The notes: generated by a model from the letters alone, not told the origin. Positions 48,151-62,830 are shown, counted from the stretch's first letter. The stretch is DNA of 64,000 nt from Pseudoalteromonas rubra (GCF_001482385.1 NZ_CP013611.1:1240001-1304000); one strand, 5' to 3'. Program-made: numbers and translations.

Positions 48151-48558
48151 TCATTCCCTGCCCGGCTCTTTAGCCTCATAGCGAGGTAAGCTGGCATCTA
48201 ACTCTTCCCAGTTTGCTTTCGACGTCACATAATTATGCGACATAGGCCGCTCCGAAATATCAGAATCCAGGATCCCCAGCCGCAGCCTGAGCTTGCCCGG
48301 ATTGTCCTCATTAGAACTGAATAAAGGCGATGCGCAAACGCCACAAAAATGTCGTAACCTGCCAGGTTTGAAGGCATAGTGACGAATATGTGTTTCTCCG
48401 GTAACGATCTGCAAATCGTCCCGATTGACAAACCCATTTGTGGCATAAGCTGTGCCTGAAGATTTACGACATAAGGAACAGTGGCAATGGATAATACTCG
48501 AAATAGGCCCGTTTAACTCCAGTTTAACCGCACCACATAAACAACTGGCTTGATACAT
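48151..48558 (-). CDS. GFA/CENP-V family zinc-binding protein
   Basis: 135 residues. Zinc ligands are in SCLCGAVKLE, CHCSLCRKSSG and FCGVCASPLFSS, the pattern of the glutathione-dependent formaldehyde-activating (GFA) fold. Members of this family are diverse and mostly uncharacterised; the original formaldehyde activity should not be assumed. It converges with the RiPP-like gene; between them lies an inverted repeat AGCAGGGC/GCCCTGCT without a T-run. Confidence 0.85.
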   Translation of the reverse strand: MYQASCLCGAVKLELNGPISSIIHCHCSLCRKSSGTAYATNGFVNRDDLQIVTGETHIRHYAFKPGRLRHFCGVCASPLFSSNEDNPGKLRLRLGILDSDISERPMSHNYVTSKANWEELDASLPRYEAKEPGRE

Positions 48559-48629
48559 TTATTATTATTCCTGTTATGATCATGAGCTAACTAGCTTAAA
48601 ATGTTTGTTTCCTATTTACTACCGCCATT

Positions 48630-49154
48630 ATGAACTATTTGCAGTACTTTCAGCACTATCCACCCAGCTTGCAAGCACAGATCGAGGCCCTGCTGGAGCC
48701 CAGTAAACTCGCCAACTACTTTAAAAATAAATATCCGCAAGGCCATCAGCTGCAACATACGCAGGCACTTTACGATTACTGCCATGTTTACAAAAACAAA
48801 TACCTGAAAAACGTGCCGCGTCTTCATAAAGTCCACTATGCAAAAGGCCGGGATCTGATGACGGGGACGCTGGGGCATCACAGCCAGACACGTAAACAAC
48901 ACGGCGGAAAAGTCAAAACACGCTATGAAATTGTACTTTCTCAATTGGTGAAACATGCTCCGGAGGCAGTATTAAGAGCACTGGTTGTTCACGAACTTGC
49001 GCATTTTAAAGAATTGGAACATAACAAAGCGTTTTATCAACTTTGTTGTCATATGGAACCGGATTACCATCAACTAGAGCTGGATCTCAGACTGTTTATT
49101 GTGCTCGACAAACTGGGCAGTAACTTTTATCAGAGCCCCGCCCAGCAGCTTTAG
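48630..49154 (+). CDS. YgjP-like (SprT-type) metallopeptidase
   Basis: 174 residues. The zinc motif is VVHELAHFKELEHNKAF: HELAH at 121-125 with a third His at 131. The family (YgjP, DUF45) is cytoplasmic and of unknown substrate. No signal peptide. It converges with the M48 lipoprotein gene with only 1 bp between stops. Confidence 0.82.
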   Translation: MNYLQYFQHYPPSLQAQIEALLEPSKLANYFKNKYPQGHQLQHTQALYDYCHVYKNKYLKNVPRLHKVHYAKGRDLMTGTLGHHSQTRKQHGGKVKTRYEIVLSQLVKHAPEAVLRALVVHELAHFKELEHNKAFYQLCCHMEPDYHQLELDLRLFIVLDKLGSNFYQSPAQQL

Positions 49155-49155
49155 T

Positions 49156-49953
49156 TTACCGGCAAGATGGGTTACGCCCCTGCCGCTTTGCATCAGCAGC
49201 CAATGTATTTGCCTGTGTCATTTTGCTTTTTAGCATAGCTATTCTGTTTTGCGGCGATGGGTGCGTGGATAAAAATTCCATCGGGCGATCTCCTCCGGCT
49301 TTTTCCATGTTTTGCCACAGCTCAACGGCACCCTCTGGCTTAAACCCGGCTTTTGCCATCAGGTCGAGCCCAATGACATCCGCTTCACTTTCATGAGTGC
49401 GACTAAATGGTAGCGCTATCCCATATTGTGCACCTAGGCCAAGGCCCTGCATGATGGCATTTCGATACTGCACATTGCCCATTTCAAGCGCCGCATTACC
49501 GGCCTGAAGCCCTAGCTGCAACAGGTTGTTCTGAGATACCCGCTCATTGGCATGCTGGGCAATCACATGGCCGACTTCATGGCCCATCACAGCAGCGAGC
49601 TGATGTTGATTTTTAGCTACCTTCAACAGTCCGGTATGAACCCCTATTTTACCACCTGGCAGGGCAAATGCGTTCGCACTGGATTCTTTAAAGACAACCA
49701 CTTCCCATTGCTGTTGAGTGTATTGCGCTGGTAACTGTGCGATCAGTGCATCTGCAATGCACTTCACATAGCGATTTGTACTGACATCGCGCTCTATGGT
49801 CTGCTCCTGCTTCATTTGCTCAAAGCTCGCCACCCCCATTTTATCCATCTGCTGCTCTGAATACAGGGCTATCTGGGTACGCCCGGTCGGGGACGTTTTG
49901 CAACCAACCAGTGCTAACGCTATGGCCGTTGCAACTATGATTTTTTTATTCAT
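49156..49953 (-). CDS. M48-family metallopeptidase lipoprotein (LoiP/YggG-like)
   Basis: 265 residues. Lipobox ALVGC (Cys18). Zinc motif GHEVGHVIAQH (His125, Glu126, His129) and third ligand in RTHESEADVIGLDLM. Such enzymes degrade or fold damaged outer-membrane proteins. SNAFALPGGKIGVHTGLL is a typical M48 strand. It may be envelope-stress related; closest to LoiP/YggG by size. Confidence 0.87.
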   Translation of the reverse strand: MNKKIIVATAIALALVGCKTSPTGRTQIALYSEQQMDKMGVASFEQMKQEQTIERDVSTNRYVKCIADALIAQLPAQYTQQQWEVVVFKESSANAFALPGGKIGVHTGLLKVAKNQHQLAAVMGHEVGHVIAQHANERVSQNNLLQLGLQAGNAALEMGNVQYRNAIMQGLGLGAQYGIALPFSRTHESEADVIGLDLMAKAGFKPEGAVELWQNMEKAGGDRPMEFLSTHPSPQNRIAMLKSKMTQANTLAADAKRQGRNPSCR

Positions 49954-50021
49954 CGAGTCATGCCTGCTAAAACATACTAATAATTAGTGTAAAGGAGCCT
50001 GTGGGCTATGCAAATCAGATC

Positions 50022-50045
50022 AAAAAAGCCCGCACTAATGCGGGC
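50022..50045 (-). terminator. grpE terminator
   Basis: Stem GCCCGCA/TGCGGGC followed on the minus strand by six T, 24 bp after the grpE stop codon. Confidence 0.88.
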
Positions 50046-50068
50046 TTCATAACTTTTTTTTCCGTCGC

Positions 50069-50680
50069 TTAATCGGCCGCTTTTGAAACCATCACCATGG
50101 CTGGGCGAAGCAAACGACCATTTAACGTATAGCCTTTTTGCATCACAGCTAATACTGTGTTCGGCGACACGTCATTGCTAGGCTGAATTGACATTGCCTG
50201 ATGCAGTTCAGGATTAAACGCTTCCCCTTGCGGGCTTACCGCTTCAACACCAAACTTAGCCAATGCATCGTTAAATGATTTTAACGTCATTTCGATGCCT
50301 TCTAAAATTGACTTAGTCGCTTCGTTTTCTTTATCAGCAAACTCAATGGCGCGTTCTAAGTTGTCAACCACAGGTAGCAACTCATTTGAAAACTTTTCCA
50401 AAGCAAACTTCTGTGCTTTTTCTACATCCTGTGCGGCACGGCGACGGACATTTTCAGAATCCGCAGCGGCACGTACCACGCTGTCTTTCTGACCTTCAAT
50501 GGTTTGTTTCGCCGCTTCCAGCTCTGCATACAGACCTGCAATCTCTTCTTCTGGGCTCAACTCAGCTTGCTCAGTTTGTGCACTCTCTTGCGCTGGTTCT
50601 GCTTGCTCAGCCGTATTTTCCTGTACGTCTTCTTGCACTAACTCTTGTTCCTGCTCTTGGGCTTTTGTCTGCTCAGACAT
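50069..50680 (-). CDS. grpE: Nucleotide exchange factor GrpE
   Basis: 203 residues. GrpE releases ADP from DnaK. The acidic Gln/Glu-rich N-terminal tail is followed by the long dimerisation helix ([20 protein letters not shown]) and the beta domain ([35 protein letters not shown]). It is preceded by a strong sigma-32 promoter and by the HrcA-like gene on the same strand; dnaK is not adjacent. Confidence 0.97.
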   Translation of the reverse strand: MSEQTKAQEQEQELVQEDVQENTAEQAEPAQESAQTEQAELSPEEEIAGLYAELEAAKQTIEGQKDSVVRAAADSENVRRRAAQDVEKAQKFALEKFSNELLPVVDNLERAIEFADKENEATKSILEGIEMTLKSFNDALAKFGVEAVSPQGEAFNPELHQAMSIQPSNDVSPNTVLAVMQKGYTLNGRLLRPAMVMVSKAAD

Positions 50681-50714
50681 GAAAAATTCTCTCCGATTCT
50701 TTACAACTGCCGTA

Positions 50715-50743
50715 ATTATGGGGATTCAAATTCGTTATTCAAG
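50715..50743 (-). promoter_or_regulatory. Sigma-32 (RpoH) heat-shock promoter of grpE
   Basis: Minus strand: -35 CTTGAA (50738-50743), 14-bp spacer, -10 CCCCATAAT (50715-50723). This is close to the sigma-32 consensus (CTTGAAA, CCCCATNT). The -35 overlaps the stop codon of the HrcA-like gene. Confidence 0.8.
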
Positions 50744-51683
50744 CTTCTTTTTTTGGGATTTGCGTAAATTCACCGATAATTGCTTCAATTGGTGCATCGG
50801 CCGGACAAATCAAACAAAAACGACTCTGGTATTCACTGGCCGTAAAATAAGGCACGCTCAGAACAACAAACCGTTCTAAATTCAAATAGCTAAGTTCACT
50901 ACCAAGTAACACGGACAGACCGTTTTTGAATGCCAGATGATCTTCTACCTGATGCAAAAAGCTCACACCCAGATTCAGTTCATTGTTCCCTTCCAGGCGG
51001 TTATACAGATACCGCTCTCCAACCACAATGCTGTTATCTGTGCCCAGCTGCAAACTTAACTCACGGCTCCATTGCATCAAAGAGCCCCGGCAGTCGGCCA
51101 TCGCACTTTTGGCCATCGCCCGCATTCTGTGTAGCCCTTCTTTGAGTGTTTGCTGACTAAATACGGTATTCATCCAGGCCGCAAACTGATAGCGCACCTG
51201 ATCGGAATTCGACTCCGGTTTATTAATCAAAATATTATTGGACTGGCCTGTGCGGTCAATCAGTAATACCAGCCAGTGCTTACGGTCAAAATCTAATACC
51301 TCAACCCGAAAGATGGTCTGTTCACTCACCTGAGGTAAGCCAACAATACAACACACTTGGTATTTCTGACTTAACGTATGGGCAAAGCCTGTTAATTGTT
51401 CGCGCTCAGGCTCCCAATAAGGCGCAATGTCCTCAAGCCCGAAATACTCCTGTAGCCAGTATTTGATCCCCAAATCGGAAGGAACTCGCCCTGCCGATGT
51501 ATGAGGGGAAAAAAGCAACCCCTGATTTTCGAGGCGAGCCATGGCATTGCGCACTGTCGCAGAGCACACCGCCATACCTTTTAGTTTTGCTATCTTACTC
51601 GATGCCACAGGGTGGCCGTCACCATTACAGTAAAGACTCATTACGGCAGAGAAGACTTGTTTATCACGTGCACTAAGTTTCAT
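50739..51683 (-). CDS. HrcA-like transcriptional repressor
   Basis: 314 residues if started at MKLSARDKQVF (51683); an in-frame ATG at 51728 adds 15 residues and cannot be excluded, as neither has a clear ribosome site. The N-terminal winged helix matches HrcA: GHPVASSKIAKLKG, CSATVRNAMARLENQGLL, then FSPHTSAGRVPSD, the HrcA signature. Residues 100-310 match the GAF-like/dimerisation part only loosely. HrcA represses groE and dnaK operons via CIRCE in many bacteria but is missing in enterics. No CIRCE was found here; an inverted repeat lies upstream (51740-51763). The gene is directly upstream of grpE, as in classical hrcA-grpE operons. Confidence 0.75.
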   Translation of the reverse strand: MKLSARDKQVFSAVMSLYCNGDGHPVASSKIAKLKGMAVCSATVRNAMARLENQGLLFSPHTSAGRVPSDLGIKYWLQEYFGLEDIAPYWEPEREQLTGFAHTLSQKYQVCCIVGLPQVSEQTIFRVEVLDFDRKHWLVLLIDRTGQSNNILINKPESNSDQVRYQFAAWMNTVFSQQTLKEGLHRMRAMAKSAMADCRGSLMQWSRELSLQLGTDNSIVVGERYLYNRLEGNNELNLGVSFLHQVEDHLAFKNGLSVLLGSELSYLNLERFVVLSVPYFTASEYQSRFCLICPADAPIEAIIGEFTQIPKKEA

Positions 51684-51739
51684 AACATTATAAATAAGGC
51701 TAAATTTGCGAGTTTCAAGCAAATTCATTTTAAGATAAT

Positions 51740-51763
51740 CTTGGCAACAGATATTTTGCCAAG
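51740..51763. promoter_or_regulatory. Perfect inverted repeat CTTGGCAA-N8-TTGCCAAG between the HrcA-like gene and nadK
   Basis: 8-bp arms, 8-bp spacer, lying in the spacer between divergent starts, with a possible nadK -10 (GATAAT, 51734-51739) directly to its left. The right arm overlaps the nadK ribosome site AAGGA (51761-51765). It has a geometry like CIRCE (9-N9-9) but an unrelated sequence. Confidence 0.5.
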
Positions 51764-51775
51764 GAAACTCACTGA

Positions 51776-52660
51776 ATGAGCACACCATTTAAAACCATCG
51801 GCCTGATTGGAAAACCCAACCATGATGGCGCTGCCCTGACATTACAACGCCTGTACACTTTTTTGCAAGCACTTGGCTATGAAGTTTTTGTGGAGCAACG
51901 CGTTGGCAGACAGATAGCAGAATTACCCGACTCACATATACTCGATGTGGTTGCGCTGGGCGAGCGCTGCGACCTGGCAGTGGTTGTGGGTGGAGACGGT
52001 AATATGCTTGGAGCTGCCCGGGTACTGGCCAGGTTTGATGTGGCTGTGATAGGCGTAAACCGAGGTAACTTAGGATTTTTAACCGACCTTGATCCGGATG
52101 ATTTTGAAGCCGAGCTGGAGCAGGTGCTGAGTGGCAAGTTTGTTGAAGAACAGCGCTTTTTACTTGAAGTTGAAGTATTTCGCCATGCCGAACTAAAAAG
52201 TGCCAACCTGGCCGTTAATGAAGCAGTACTGCACGCAGATAAAGTGGCCCACATGATTGAATTCGAAGCCTTTATTGACGAGCAGTTTGTGTTTTCTCAG
52301 CGCTCCGATGGTCTGATAGTGACCACCCCAACAGGATCTACTGCCTATTCGTTATCGGGCGGTGGCCCTATTTTAACCCCGGAACTGAATGCCATGGCAC
52401 TCGTGCCTATGTTCCCGCATACCTTATCCAGTAGACCACTCGTGGTCGACGCCAGTAAACAGGTCAAACTCAAACTGAGCCCGGAGAATACCGCAAGCCT
52501 ACAGGTCAGTTGCGACAGTCATGTAGTACTCGCGCTGCTACCCGGTGATGAAGTGGTCGTAAAAAAAGCAGAGAAAAAGCTTCGTTTAATTCATCCTGAC
52601 AGTTATTCCTACTACAATGTTCTGAGACAGAAATTAAATTGGGGCAGCAGGCTTTACTAA
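51776..52660 (+). CDS. nadK: NAD kinase
   Basis: 294 residues (E. coli 292). Phosphorylates NAD to NADP. Motifs: [10 protein letters not shown] (GGDGN at 72-76), [12 protein letters not shown], and [18 protein letters not shown]. The start has AAGGA 10 nt upstream. It diverges from the HrcA-like gene, in a grpE/nadK neighbourhood also seen in E. coli. Confidence 0.97.
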   Translation: MSTPFKTIGLIGKPNHDGAALTLQRLYTFLQALGYEVFVEQRVGRQIAELPDSHILDVVALGERCDLAVVVGGDGNMLGAARVLARFDVAVIGVNRGNLGFLTDLDPDDFEAELEQVLSGKFVEEQRFLLEVEVFRHAELKSANLAVNEAVLHADKVAHMIEFEAFIDEQFVFSQRSDGLIVTTPTGSTAYSLSGGGPILTPELNAMALVPMFPHTLSSRPLVVDASKQVKLKLSPENTASLQVSCDSHVVLALLPGDEVVVKKAEKKLRLIHPDSYSYYNVLRQKLNWGSRLY

Positions 52661-52722
52661 GCGCTGGAAGTTCAGCAGAATAAGTGAAATTTGTTTTCTA
52701 TTTTAGGGAAAAGTAAACCAAC

Positions 52723-53298
52723 ATGAGCTACGTTGTTTTCGTATCTATTACTTTGTTGATCACCATTTTAGGTGTCTATGTGGTAATTGAGAATAACCGT
52801 AAAAAAGCACGCGAAGCCGAAAAGCGCGTGTTCAATGAGCGCCTGAAAGAGATCAGCAGCCACTTTAAAAGTAAAATCAGCGAATTTGTAAATTATAAAC
52901 TGATCCGCCCCAAGCATGCGCCCCAGTTTAACGCCATTGTCGGCAACTTTTTTGTTGTTCAGGCCCATAATGATGACAATCTTGAAGCGCTGGAGCGTGT
53001 GACAGATCAACTACTTGCAACAATAGGTAAAGAACTGAATAAATGCAGGGAAAATGGCAATATGGATTTATTGGCCGACCAGCTGTTTATGTTTGTCAGC
53101 GAGTTACCGTCTGCCGGGCTTGCCTACAATAAAGCATTTTACAGTGAAATATTACCTGCGCTGATATCTCGGATCCAAACCCCTGATACGCCGGCTCAGG
53201 CCGATACTCAGGAAGCCGTGCAGAATGAGGAAGAGTCTGTAACATCGAACGAAAGTGACGACTCTTCAACACATCAGCAAAAAGCGGCGGCTCTGTAA
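52723..53298 (+). CDS. Single-pass membrane protein of unknown function
   Basis: 191 residues. One N-terminal membrane helix (about 3-23, VVFVSITLLITILGVYVVIE), a Lys/Arg/Glu-rich helix (ENNRKKAREAEKRVFNERLK) and a helical middle up to residue 150 (LADQLFMFVSELP), then an acidic, disordered Ser/Glu-rich tail. The body is likely cytoplasmic. No family recognised. It lies between nadK and recN, 90 bp before recN. Confidence 0.6.
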   Translation: MSYVVFVSITLLITILGVYVVIENNRKKAREAEKRVFNERLKEISSHFKSKISEFVNYKLIRPKHAPQFNAIVGNFFVVQAHNDDNLEALERVTDQLLATIGKELNKCRENGNMDLLADQLFMFVSELPSAGLAYNKAFYSEILPALISRIQTPDTPAQADTQEAVQNEEESVTSNESDDSSTHQQKAAAL

Positions 53299-53347
53299 GA
53301 GCACTCACACACCAAAGTGCAATTTCAAGTTGCATTTCCTAAGAATG

Positions 53348-53363
53348 CTGTATAAATTAACAG
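53348..53363 (+). promoter_or_regulatory. LexA-type SOS box 1 of recN
   Basis: CTGTATAAATTAACAG, a perfect CTGT-N8-ACAG, 25 bp before the start codon; its centre contains TATAAA. Confidence 0.85.
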
Positions 53364-53371
53364 TAATTACA

Positions 53372-53387
53372 CTGTTTGGATATACAG
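53372..53387 (+). promoter_or_regulatory. LexA-type SOS box 2 of recN
   Basis: CTGTTTGGATATACAG, a second perfect CTGT-N8-ACAG, ending 1 nt before the recN ATG and 24 bp centre-to-centre from box 1. Confidence 0.85.
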
Positions 53388-53388
53388 C

Positions 53389-55065
53389 ATGCTTATCAGT
53401 CTGCAAATTAAAAACTTTGCCATTGTTAACGAACTAACCATCGACTGGCGCTCAGGTATGACCGCTATCACAGGTGAAACCGGAGCGGGTAAATCCATTG
53501 CAATCGATGCATTGTCTTTGTGTCTGGGTGAACGCGCGGATGTTGCCAGTATTCGTCCGGGTGCCGCCAAAGCTGAGATCTCCGCTCAATTTGATATCAG
53601 GCAGCTCCCCTACGCACAGCAATTTCTGAGCGATCTCATGTTAGATGACGAAGAGCAAAACTGCATATTGCGCCGAGTCGTCATGCAAAATGGCCGTAGT
53701 AAGAGCTTTATTAATGGCAATTCAGTGACCGCGGCCCAGTTAAAAGAACTAGGGCAACGCCTCATCGCCATTCACGGTCAGCATGCTCATCAGCTATTGC
53801 TCAAGCCCGAACACCAGCTCGGTTTGCTGGATGCCTATGCCGGGCACGACACTTTGCTGCATGCAGTACGCGCTCAGTACCAGCACTATCACACGCTGCA
53901 AAAAGAGCATGCCGAGCTTATTAAACAGCAACAAGCACAAGCTGCCAAAAAACAGCTGCTTGAATACCAGGTTCAGGAGCTGGATGAATTCGCTTTGGAA
54001 GAGGGTGAGTATGAGCAGATTGAAACGGAACATACACGACTCAGCCACAGCCAGACACTGGCTGAAAGCTGCCAGCGCGAATTAATGTGCCTGTCAGAAC
54101 AGGACGATCAGACTGTATTGGGCCAGCTGCAACATAGCGTGCAGACTTTCATTGAGCTCAGTAATTATGATCCCAAATTGCAAGAGATCAGTCAGCTATT
54201 AGGAGAAGCCGCGGTACAACTCGAAGAAGGCTGCCGGGAGCTGCGCGCTTATGGTGAAAACATAGAGCAAGACCCGGAGCGCCTACAGAGCGTTGAAGAC
54301 CGGCTGGCACAGGCCATGGCTTTATCACGTAAGCATCAGATAAACCCGGAGTTACTGCACCAGCATCATCAGCAGTTACATGAAGAGTTGGCTTCCATTT
54401 GCTCTAACAACGAACGCATTGAAGATCTGCAACATGAAATAGCGGAGGCACTACACGCCTATCAGATCTCAGCAGCACAGCTTAGCGAAAGCCGCGCACA
54501 GGCGGCACTAACTCTGAATGATCTGATCAGTGAAAGCATGCATGAACTGTCAATGGAAAACGGCCACTTTGCGATTCAACTCAGTCAGCATGAAGACAGG
54601 CGCCCGAATGAACTGGGCATGGATCAAATTGAATTTCTGGTTTCGACCAACCCAGGCCAACCTCTGCAAGCGCTGGCCAAAGTGGCTTCTGGCGGTGAAC
54701 TATCGCGGATCAGTCTGGCCATTCAGGTGATTATCGCAAATCGCGTAACCACCCCCACCCTGATTTTCGATGAAGTCGATGTGGGGATCTCCGGCCCAAC
54801 CGCTTCTCAGGTCGGTAAACAGCTGCGCTTACTTGGTAAGTCAACTCAGGTTATCTGTGTAACGCACCTGCCTCAGGTTGCCTGTAGTGGCCATCATCAG
54901 TTCTTTGTATCTAAGCGCGTTGAAGGCGGAGAAACCTTTACGTCTATGCTCCCACTGGTTCAGGAGCAACGCATTGATGAAATCGCCCGCCTGCTTGGTG
55001 GCGACAAAATCAGCAGCACTACACTTGCCAGTGCTAAAGAGTTGCTTGAGGTGCAAGGGGCATAA
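53389..55065 (+). CDS. recN: DNA repair protein RecN
   Basis: 558 residues (E. coli 553). SMC-like ATPase that helps to keep broken DNA ends together during recombination. Walker A GETGAGKS (29-36), ABC signature VASGGELSRISLA and Walker B LIFDEVDVGISG, with a coiled-coil arm in between (about 160-370). Two SOS boxes upstream indicate strong LexA repression, as in E. coli. Confidence 0.97.
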   Translation: MLISLQIKNFAIVNELTIDWRSGMTAITGETGAGKSIAIDALSLCLGERADVASIRPGAAKAEISAQFDIRQLPYAQQFLSDLMLDDEEQNCILRRVVMQNGRSKSFINGNSVTAAQLKELGQRLIAIHGQHAHQLLLKPEHQLGLLDAYAGHDTLLHAVRAQYQHYHTLQKEHAELIKQQQAQAAKKQLLEYQVQELDEFALEEGEYEQIETEHTRLSHSQTLAESCQRELMCLSEQDDQTVLGQLQHSVQTFIELSNYDPKLQEISQLLGEAAVQLEEGCRELRAYGENIEQDPERLQSVEDRLAQAMALSRKHQINPELLHQHHQQLHEELASICSNNERIEDLQHEIAEALHAYQISAAQLSESRAQAALTLNDLISESMHELSMENGHFAIQLSQHEDRRPNELGMDQIEFLVSTNPGQPLQALAKVASGGELSRISLAIQVIIANRVTTPTLIFDEVDVGISGPTASQVGKQLRLLGKSTQVICVTHLPQVACSGHHQFFVSKRVEGGETFTSMLPLVQEQRIDEIARLLGGDKISSTTLASAKELLEVQGA

Positions 55066-55097
55066 TGCGGTAACTTAGAGTAGTTTGATGTAAAAAC

Positions 55098-55138
55098 AAA
55101 AGCCTACCGTACAGCACAGCTGATGCACGGTAGGCTTA
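55098..55138. terminator. Bidirectional terminator recN/gltD
   Basis: An 11-bp stem AAGCCTACCGT/ACGGTAGGCTT between convergent recN and gltD, with AAA on the left (T on the minus strand). Confidence 0.65.
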
Positions 55139-55176
55139 TTTAGAAACAGAATCACTCTTAGTGCAATTTCACAACT

Positions 55177-61061
<5,885 letters not shown>

Positions 61062-61315
61062 GGACTCCTCCCCTTGCTACAACTGCCAGCCGGTAATTTC
61101 AGACGAACTACTGGCAGATAATCAAAGCTAGCCTTGATTAGTATTCGAGTCAATACAATAAAGAATAGTTATTCACATACATGAATATTTCTCATTAAAA
61201 GGTACTCAAACCACTTCTTCTCATATAAAAATATATTGAATAAAGGTAGAGAACCACAAAATGACACCGGTATCAAATCAAAAAAATAGGACAAACCGCA
61301 CAAAAAAGGGGAAGT

Positions 61316-61329
61316 TTACGTTAACGTAA
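61316..61329. promoter_or_regulatory. Palindrome TTACGTTAACGTAA upstream of gltB (LiuR-like)
   Basis: A perfect 14-bp palindrome just downstream of the predicted gltB -10 box. It resembles, from memory, the motif of LiuR, a MerR-family regulator of branched-chain amino acid breakdown whose regulon in Shewanella is reported to include glutamate synthase. The location over the expected transcription start suits an operator. Confidence 0.5.
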
Positions 61330-61336
61330 CCCAACC

Positions 61337-61359
61337 ATTATAATGAATAAATATTCACT
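61337..61359 (-). promoter_or_regulatory. gltB promoter with ARG box
   Basis: TATAAT on the minus strand (61337-61342), preceded by AATGAATAAATATTCACT (61342-61359, plus strand), which fits the ArgR half-operator consensus WNTGAATWWWWATTCANW completely. The box occupies the -10/-35 spacer. No good -35 is visible. ArgR is a known regulator of gltBD in E. coli. Confidence 0.55.
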
Positions 61360-61532
61360 ATTCATCTTGTGAATTTGGCAACCCCTTGATTTGTACAGGA
61401 CGCGCGCTTGACGCATGCGTAAACTGAGTGTTGCAAAACTTAAAGTACACCGTGAAACAAGAGAAAAGATATCAATGATAAAAGCACAAATAAGCTGATG
61501 CGGACCAAGATCAGAAAGGAGGGAAAAGAAAC

Positions 61533-61567
61533 AAAAAAGGGGCATGCAACCAACAGTCACATGCCCC
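61533..61567 (-). terminator. grxD terminator
   Basis: 8-bp stem GGGGCATG/CATGCCCC followed on the minus strand by six T, about 20 bp after the grxD stop codon. Confidence 0.85.
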
Positions 61568-61586
61568 ACTATGAGTTAAATCAGAC

Positions 61587-61934
61587 TCACTCGGCTTTTT
61601 CAGCGTCGTCTTCTTTGTACTTAGCGGCAGTTTCAGCAATCAATGGCTGCAATTCGCCTTTTTGGAACATCTCGATAATGATGTCACACCCACCGATAAG
61701 CTCCCCCTCAACCCACAGCTGCGGAAAAGTCGGCCAGTTGGCATAATGAGGCAGCTCAGCACGAATGTCCGGGTTAAGCAAAATATCGACGTAAGCAAAC
61801 TGTTCACCACACGCCATCAGCGCCTGAGATGCCTGCGAAGAAAAACCGCAGTTAGGTAACTTAGGTGACCCTTTCATATATAGAATGATCGGATTCTCTG
61901 CGATTTGCTGTTTAATCTTTTCAATGGTTTCCAT
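61587..61934 (-). CDS. grxD: Monothiol glutaredoxin GrxD (Grx4)
   Basis: 115 residues (E. coli 115). The CGFS active site is at 29-32, with KGSPKLPNCGFS, WPTFPQLWVEGELIGGCDI as glutathione-binding motifs. CGFS glutaredoxins carry 2Fe-2S clusters and deliver them with BolA proteins. It is divergent from sodB. Confidence 0.96.
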   Translation of the reverse strand: METIEKIKQQIAENPIILYMKGSPKLPNCGFSSQASQALMACGEQFAYVDILLNPDIRAELPHYANWPTFPQLWVEGELIGGCDIIIEMFQKGELQPLIAETAAKYKEDDAEKAE

Positions 61935-62207
61935 TATTTACCTCAAAATGACGATAGCATAACTCATAACCGCACCCGCTTTGTCGGGCACTGCCTGTCA
62001 GCCGTTACTCTGCCCGTACAAAATAAATGCAATCTGAGCCATTCATTTTACAAGTCTTGGCTATTGCCATTGCTGTTTGCCAAAACTTGAGTAAAATACT
62101 CAGGAATTATAGTATCACTATATGCCGTCAAATCGTATAGAAATGTAAGCTAAGAAAGATATTGCTTTTATTTGCTTTGACAATTAAACAACGAAATGGA
62201 GATTAAC

Positions 62208-62789
62208 ATGGCTTTTGAACTACCGTCACTTCCGTATGCTATCAACGCGCTTGAGCCGCATATTTCTCAGGAAACGCTTGAGTTCCACCACGGTAAACAC
62301 CACAACACGTACGTTGTAAAACTGAACGGCCTTATCCAGGGCACAGACCTTGAGAACAAATCTTTAGAAGAAATCGTATGTAACTCAGAAGGTGGTGTAT
62401 TCAACAACGCGGCACAGATCTGGAACCACACTTTCTACTGGCACAGCCTTGCACCAAATGCAGGTGGTGAGCCTACTGGTAAAGTCGCTGAGCTTATCAA
62501 TGCAAAGTGGGGCTCTTTCGCAGCATTCCAGGAAGCATTCAATGATAAAGCTGTTAACAACTTCGGTTCTAGCTGGACTTGGTTGGTACAACTTGCTGAC
62601 GGTTCTTTGGATATCGTTAATACATCTAACGCAGCGACTCCGTTAACAGAAGCAGGCGTAACGCCAATCATCACTGTAGACCTGTGGGAACACGCTTACT
62701 ACATTGACTACCGTAACGTTCGTCCAGACTACCTGAAAGGTTTCTGGGCACTGGTTAACTGGGATTTCGCAAACGCAAACCTTGCTTAA
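62208..62789 (+). CDS. sodB: Iron superoxide dismutase SodB
   Basis: 193 residues. Metal ligands His27 ([12 protein letters not shown]), His74 (IWNHTFYW), Asp158 and His162 (VDLWEHAYY). Gln70, rather than a Gln near position 146, indicates the iron type. ATG 62208 is chosen because GGAG lies 9 nt upstream; an in-frame ATG at 62196 would precede that site. It is cytoplasmic and has its own terminator. Confidence 0.96.
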   Translation: MAFELPSLPYAINALEPHISQETLEFHHGKHHNTYVVKLNGLIQGTDLENKSLEEIVCNSEGGVFNNAAQIWNHTFYWHSLAPNAGGEPTGKVAELINAKWGSFAAFQEAFNDKAVNNFGSSWTWLVQLADGSLDIVNTSNAATPLTEAGVTPIITVDLWEHAYYIDYRNVRPDYLKGFWALVNWDFANANLA

Positions 62790-62803
62790 TTCTGAGATAA
62801 CGC

Positions 62804-62830
62804 AAAAAGGCGCGTTTTAGCGCCTTTTTT
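62804..62830 (+). terminator. sodB terminator
   Basis: Stem AGGCGC/GCGCCT with loop GTTTTA, followed by TTTTTT, about 15 bp after the sodB stop codon. Confidence 0.85.

Noticed and set aside
51683..51776. Search for a CIRCE element (TTAGCACTC-N9-GAGTGCTAA) near the HrcA-like gene
   Set aside because: No such sequence was seen here or before grpE; only the unrelated CTTGGCAA repeat is present.
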